This document shows, in pieces, positions 7,387-9,816 of a stretch of 9,816 nucleotides of DNA (position 1 is the first letter of the stretch; each line of letters begins with the position of its first letter). The position numbers and the translations under genes were made by a program. This DNA is from Gammaproteobacteria bacterium (GTDB lineage Bacteria; Pseudomonadota; Gammaproteobacteria; Tenderiales; Tenderiaceae). The DNA is taken from assembly GCA_027001525.1 (NCBI GenBank), contig JALTMR010000519.1, positions 1-9,816 of the forward strand, given 5' to 3'. The notes below the pieces were generated by a model, which was not told where the DNA came from, made no database searches, and saw only the letters and a list, made by a program, of their open reading frames with translations.

Positions 7387-8487
7387 ATGGAACTAAAGAT
7401 CGATCGGGAATCTTTACTCAAGCCTTTGCAACTTGTCATTGGCATTGTGGAAAAACGACAGACACTACCCATCCTGGGTAACGTCTTGTTAAAAATTGAA
7501 AATGGACAACTGTCCATCACCGCTACTGACCTTGAGATCGAAATGGTGACCCACATACCACTCGAATCAACTCTGGTCGGAGAAATCACTTTTCCAGCCC
7601 GTAAATTTATCGATATATGTAAAGCACTTCCCGAAGGTGCCATGCTGAATATCAAGACCGAGGGGGACAGGGCTACGATTCGATCCGGCAAAAGCCGTTT
7701 CATTCTGTCCACGTTGCCCGCTTCAGAATTCCCCAATATCGATAGTTTTGATCCTCTGACTACCTTTGTTCTGGAGCAGCAACAGCTAAAGTTTCTTTTC
7801 GATCAAACCAGCTTCGCCATGGCTCAGCAAGATGTTCGCTATTATTTGAACGGCCTGCTGCTGGAATTGAATAGCAAGTTGATTCGAGCAGTAGCTACCG
7901 ATGGCCATCGCCTTGCACTATGTGATCAATTAACGGCAATCGATATTTCCGACACTCAGCAAATTATTGTTCCCAGAAAAGCCGTGTTGGAGTTAACCCG
8001 ATTATTAGATACCAGCACTGAGCTTGTTACGTTCCAGTTAGGAAGTAACCACATCCGGCTAAGCACCCCCGATATGACATTTATTGCCAAACTGATTGAC
8101 GGCAGATTTCCCGATTATCAACGGGTTGTTCCTCAAGGGGGAGATAAAATTGTGTTGGCGGATCGCCAGTTATTACGTCAGGCACTAAGCCGCGCTTCCA
8201 TACTCTCTAATGAAAAATATCGCAGCGTCAGATTCAAGCTGAGTGACAATAGCCTTCAGGTCCTTGCTCATAACCCAGAGCAAGAAGAAGCTGAAGAGGA
8301 AATTCTTGTTAATTATGACGGCGATACGTTAGAGATAGGCTTTAACGCCAGTTACGTTATGGATGCTTTAGCGGCAATCTCTACTGATGAAGTTCGGCTC
8401 GAACTTACCGACCAAAACAGTTGTTGTTTAATTCGCAGTTCAAGTAATGACGATTGCAGATATGTTGTCATGCCTATGAGGCTGTAG
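7387..8487 (+). CDS. dnaN: DNA polymerase III subunit beta (sliding clamp)
   Basis: DnaN forms a ring dimer that tethers DNA polymerase III and many repair proteins to DNA. Recognisable features are the N-terminal RESLLKPLQLVIGIVEKRQTLPILGN stretch (residues from about 7), the central TDGHRLAL motif, DGRFPDYQRVVP, and the strictly conserved C-terminus VVMPMRL, part of the protein-binding cleft. Three repeats of the clamp fold fit the 366 aa, identical to E. coli. I chose the second ATG (7387): TAGGT at 7376-7380 is 6 bases upstream, and MELKIDRESLLKPL aligns residue for residue with E. coli MKFTVEREHLLKPL. The first ATG (7381) sits almost on top of that site. Its visible base composition is poorer in G+C than the left-hand genes. 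A terminator follows the stop. Confidence 0.97.
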   Translation: MELKIDRESLLKPLQLVIGIVEKRQTLPILGNVLLKIENGQLSITATDLEIEMVTHIPLESTLVGEITFPARKFIDICKALPEGAMLNIKTEGDRATIRSGKSRFILSTLPASEFPNIDSFDPLTTFVLEQQQLKFLFDQTSFAMAQQDVRYYLNGLLLELNSKLIRAVATDGHRLALCDQLTAIDISDTQQIIVPRKAVLELTRLLDTSTELVTFQLGSNHIRLSTPDMTFIAKLIDGRFPDYQRVVPQGGDKIVLADRQLLRQALSRASILSNEKYRSVRFKLSDNSLQVLAHNPEQEEAEEEILVNYDGDTLEIGFNASYVMDALAAISTDEVRLELTDQNSCCLIRSSSNDDCRYVVMPMRL

Positions 8488-8512
8488 AAATTCCACCCAC
8501 CGTGAATACAAC

Positions 8513-8548
8513 AAAGGCAGTTCAATAGCCAGTGGAACTGCCTTTTTT
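8513..8548 (+). terminator. Intrinsic terminator between dnaN and recF
   Basis: A perfect 11-bp stem (AAAGGCAGTTC at 8513-8523 with GAACTGCCTTT at 8535-8545) and an 11-nt loop run into six consecutive T residues (8543-8548). It lies 25 bases after the dnaN stop and ends 9 bases before the recF start codon. It should end most dnaA-dnaN transcripts and leave recF to read-through. Confidence 0.85.
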
Positions 8549-8557
8549 ATTTCCACT

Positions 8558-9634
8558 ATGCCCTTAACTTCCCTAGATATTTCAAACCTCAGGAACATCG
8601 AAAAAACTGCTCTCCATTGCCACTCCTCGCTTAATGTTATTGTCGGAGCAAACGGCAGTGGCAAGAGCAGTCTGCTCGAAGCAATATATTTACTCGGAAG
8701 AGGGCGCTCTTTCCGAACCTCATCTCACCGTTCTATTGTTCAAAACGGGCAAAAAGAGATTTTTATAGTAGGTAAAACCACAGAGCAGAGCGCTCAGTTT
8801 ATAGGGATCCACATCTCCGATGGCAACCTGAAAGCCAAGGCAAACGGACAGTATCTGAGTAAAAGCTCACAACTTGCCTTAATTCTCCCCTTACTGATGA
8901 TTTCACCCGATGCGGACAAGCTTATTTTAGGAAGTCCGAAGCAGAGGAGACGTTTTATTGATTGGGGTCTGTTTCACGTGGAACAGGGCTATTTAACTCA
9001 ATGGAAACGCTATAACCGGGTATTAACCCAGAGAAATACGTTGTTGAGGCAAGGTGCCTGTGAAGAAACTCGATACTGGGATGAGCAACTGATTACACAT
9101 GCTAACAACCTGACCCAAGCTCGGATGGAATACTGCATGGCGCTGGAAGAGATATTTCAGGATTATCTCGCTTTGTTAACAAGTGGGTTGCAGCTGGATC
9201 TTAGCTACCGTCCGGGATGGTCGGCGGATGAGACATTTTCCACTGCTCTATCTCAAGGACTGGAAAGAGATATAAAATCAGGATTCACCCAAAAGGGCCC
9301 CCACAGAGCGGATCTTTACATCACCACCCATAATAGAAAAGCGGCAAGCTATTTGTCCGGGGGACAGCAAAAGCTGGCGGCCTGTGCCTTAATATTGGCT
9401 CAGGCCAAGCTATTGAATGAGCGCTTAGGCAATACCGGCGTGTTACTGGTGGATGACCTCCCGGCAGAACTGGATCTTAACCACAGACAAAACTTTCTCG
9501 CTTTGCTCAGGGAGCTGGGTTCGCAGCTATTTGTTACGACCACAGAAGAGAGTTTGCTGCCTTTAGACAGCTTCTCGGATTATTCCGTGTTTCACGTGGA
9601 ACATGGCCAGGTTTCAGCAATAAAGAAGACGTAA
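8558..9634 (+). CDS. recF: DNA replication and repair protein RecF
   Basis: RecF is an SMC/ABC-like ATPase that, with RecO and RecR, loads RecA onto gapped DNA at stalled forks. The 358 aa carry Walker A GANGSGKSS with Lys36 (same position as E. coli), followed by LLEAIYLLGRGRSFRT. The ABC signature YLSGGQQK starts near residue 265 (Ser267), and Walker B VLLVDD has Asp299/300 followed by LPAELD. TQKGPHRADL is also typical. The ATG is fixed by the conserved MPLTSLDI start. No Shine-Dalgarno is present: the preceding bases are the T-tract of a terminator, so expression is probably low. The gene also contains two parS-like sites, both encoding Phe-His-Val-Glu (residues 139-142 and 345-348). Confidence 0.96.
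   Translation: MPLTSLDISNLRNIEKTALHCHSSLNVIVGANGSGKSSLLEAIYLLGRGRSFRTSSHRSIVQNGQKEIFIVGKTTEQSAQFIGIHISDGNLKAKANGQYLSKSSQLALILPLLMISPDADKLILGSPKQRRRFIDWGLFHVEQGYLTQWKRYNRVLTQRNTLLRQGACEETRYWDEQLITHANNLTQARMEYCMALEEIFQDYLALLTSGLQLDLSYRPGWSADETFSTALSQGLERDIKSGFTQKGPHRADLYITTHNRKAASYLSGGQQKLAACALILAQAKLLNERLGNTGVLLVDDLPAELDLNHRQNFLALLRELGSQLFVTTTEESLLPLDSFSDYSVFHVEHGQVSAIKKT
8970..8985 (+). other. parS: parS-like ParB-binding site 1 (inside recF)
   Basis: TGTTTCACGTGGAACA is a near-palindrome around CACGTG. It is one base from the symmetric Pseudomonas-type core GTTCCACGTGGAAC and close to the Bacillus-type TGTTTCACGTGAAACA. ParB binds such sites to load SMC and segregate the origin. It lies about 1.8 kb from the candidate oriC, as expected for parS. 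Encoded residues are LFHVEQ. Confidence 0.8.
9588..9603 (+). other. parS: parS-like ParB-binding site 2 (inside recF)
   Basis: A second, identical copy of TGTTTCACGTGGAACA lies 618 bp after the first, in the same orientation and the same codon frame (encoding VFHVEH near the RecF C-terminus). Two exact 16-bp copies in one gene near oriC strongly favour a real ParB-binding cluster over coincidence. Confidence 0.8.
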
Positions 9635-9648
9635 GCCCCTAATCGCTG

Positions 9649-9654
9649 TATAAT
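9649..9654 (+). promoter_or_regulatory. Possible -10 element of a gyrB promoter
   Basis: A perfect TATAAT lies 15 bases after the recF stop and 92 bases before the gyrB start. The best -35 at 17-bp spacing is AAGACG (9626-9631), only 3/6, so the match is incomplete. Transcription would start near 9661. The remainder of the recF-gyrB gap shows no terminator or other site I can recognise. Confidence 0.4.
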
Positions 9655-9746
9655 TTTTGCTCAATTGGAATAAAGTGCCTGGAGTGTTGTATTTTCTCCC
9701 GTGCGTATATCTGTTGTAACCATTTATTCAGAAGATTTCCCAGCCT

Positions 9747-9816
9747 ATGGCAACTGAACAAGCTAACTACGACTCTTCCAGCATCAAAGTACTCAAGGGA
9801 TTGGACGCGGTACGAA
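9747..9816 (+). CDS. gyrB: DNA gyrase subunit B (N-terminal 23 codons only)
   Basis: GyrB is the ATPase subunit of gyrase, which introduces negative supercoils. Only 23 codons are visible before the window ends: MATEQANYDSSSIKVLKGLD followed by AVR. The YDSSSIKVLKGLDAVR stretch is the conserved GyrB N-terminus just before the ATP-binding fold. An in-frame stop at 9717-9719 and no other start codon in between fix ATG 9747 as the start. The ribosome-binding site is weak. Its place directly after recF matches the dnaA-dnaN-recF-gyrB cluster. Confidence 0.95.
   Translation, partial: MATEQANYDSSSIKVLKGLDAVR

Noticed and set aside
1..9816. Search for a novel defence, mobile or biosynthetic system
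   Set aside because: All long frames are explained by conserved core genes. I found no direct-repeat arrays, transposase motifs, inverted terminal repeats or unexplained genes.

Overview
The window is the chromosomal replication-origin neighbourhood of a gammaproteobacterium. The gene order mnmE-yidC-yidD-rnpA-rpmH, then dnaA-dnaN-recF-gyrB on the opposite strand, is the classic arrangement seen in Pseudomonas and related lineages. Protein details such as the Pseudomonas-like DnaA N-terminus and a lysine rather than an arginine in the YidC second membrane segment point the same way. A TgpA-type transglutaminase lies next to mnmE, which is not the P. aeruginosa arrangement. This suggests a Pseudomonas-related, possibly marine, gammaproteobacterium (inference; no species call is possible).

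Left part (1-5551): the 3' part of a tgpA-like membrane transglutaminase on the + strand converges on mnmE (- strand), with stop codons only 5 bp apart. To the right of mnmE, on the - strand, is the tight operon rpmH-rnpA-yidD-yidC. It makes ribosomal protein L34, the RNase P protein, and two membrane-protein insertion factors. A good -35/-10 promoter precedes it at 5630-5659. A strong intrinsic terminator closes it at 3101-3132, just before mnmE.

Centre (5552-7386): divergent control regions and the origin. Two DnaA boxes lie upstream of dnaA (5692-5712). Three more (7174-7217) lie in the 224-bp dnaA-dnaN gap, followed by about 160 bp of strongly AT-rich DNA. The latter is the better oriC candidate in this window.

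Right part (7387-9816): dnaN (sliding clamp), recF and the first 23 codons of gyrB, all on the + strand. A strong intrinsic terminator sits between dnaN and recF, ending 9 bases before the recF start. recF contains two identical 16-bp parS-like sequences, so the chromosome-partition (ParB) loading region appears to be embedded in this gene.

Together the genes cover replication initiation (DnaA, oriC), processivity (DnaN), repair of stalled forks (RecF), supercoiling (GyrB), origin segregation (parS) and translation or membrane biogenesis (L34, RnpA, YidD, YidC, MnmE). All are core genes. I see no mobile element, CRISPR array, tRNA or defence system. The most useful observations concern regulation and sites: parS inside recF, the position of the origin, and two genes placed directly behind terminators.
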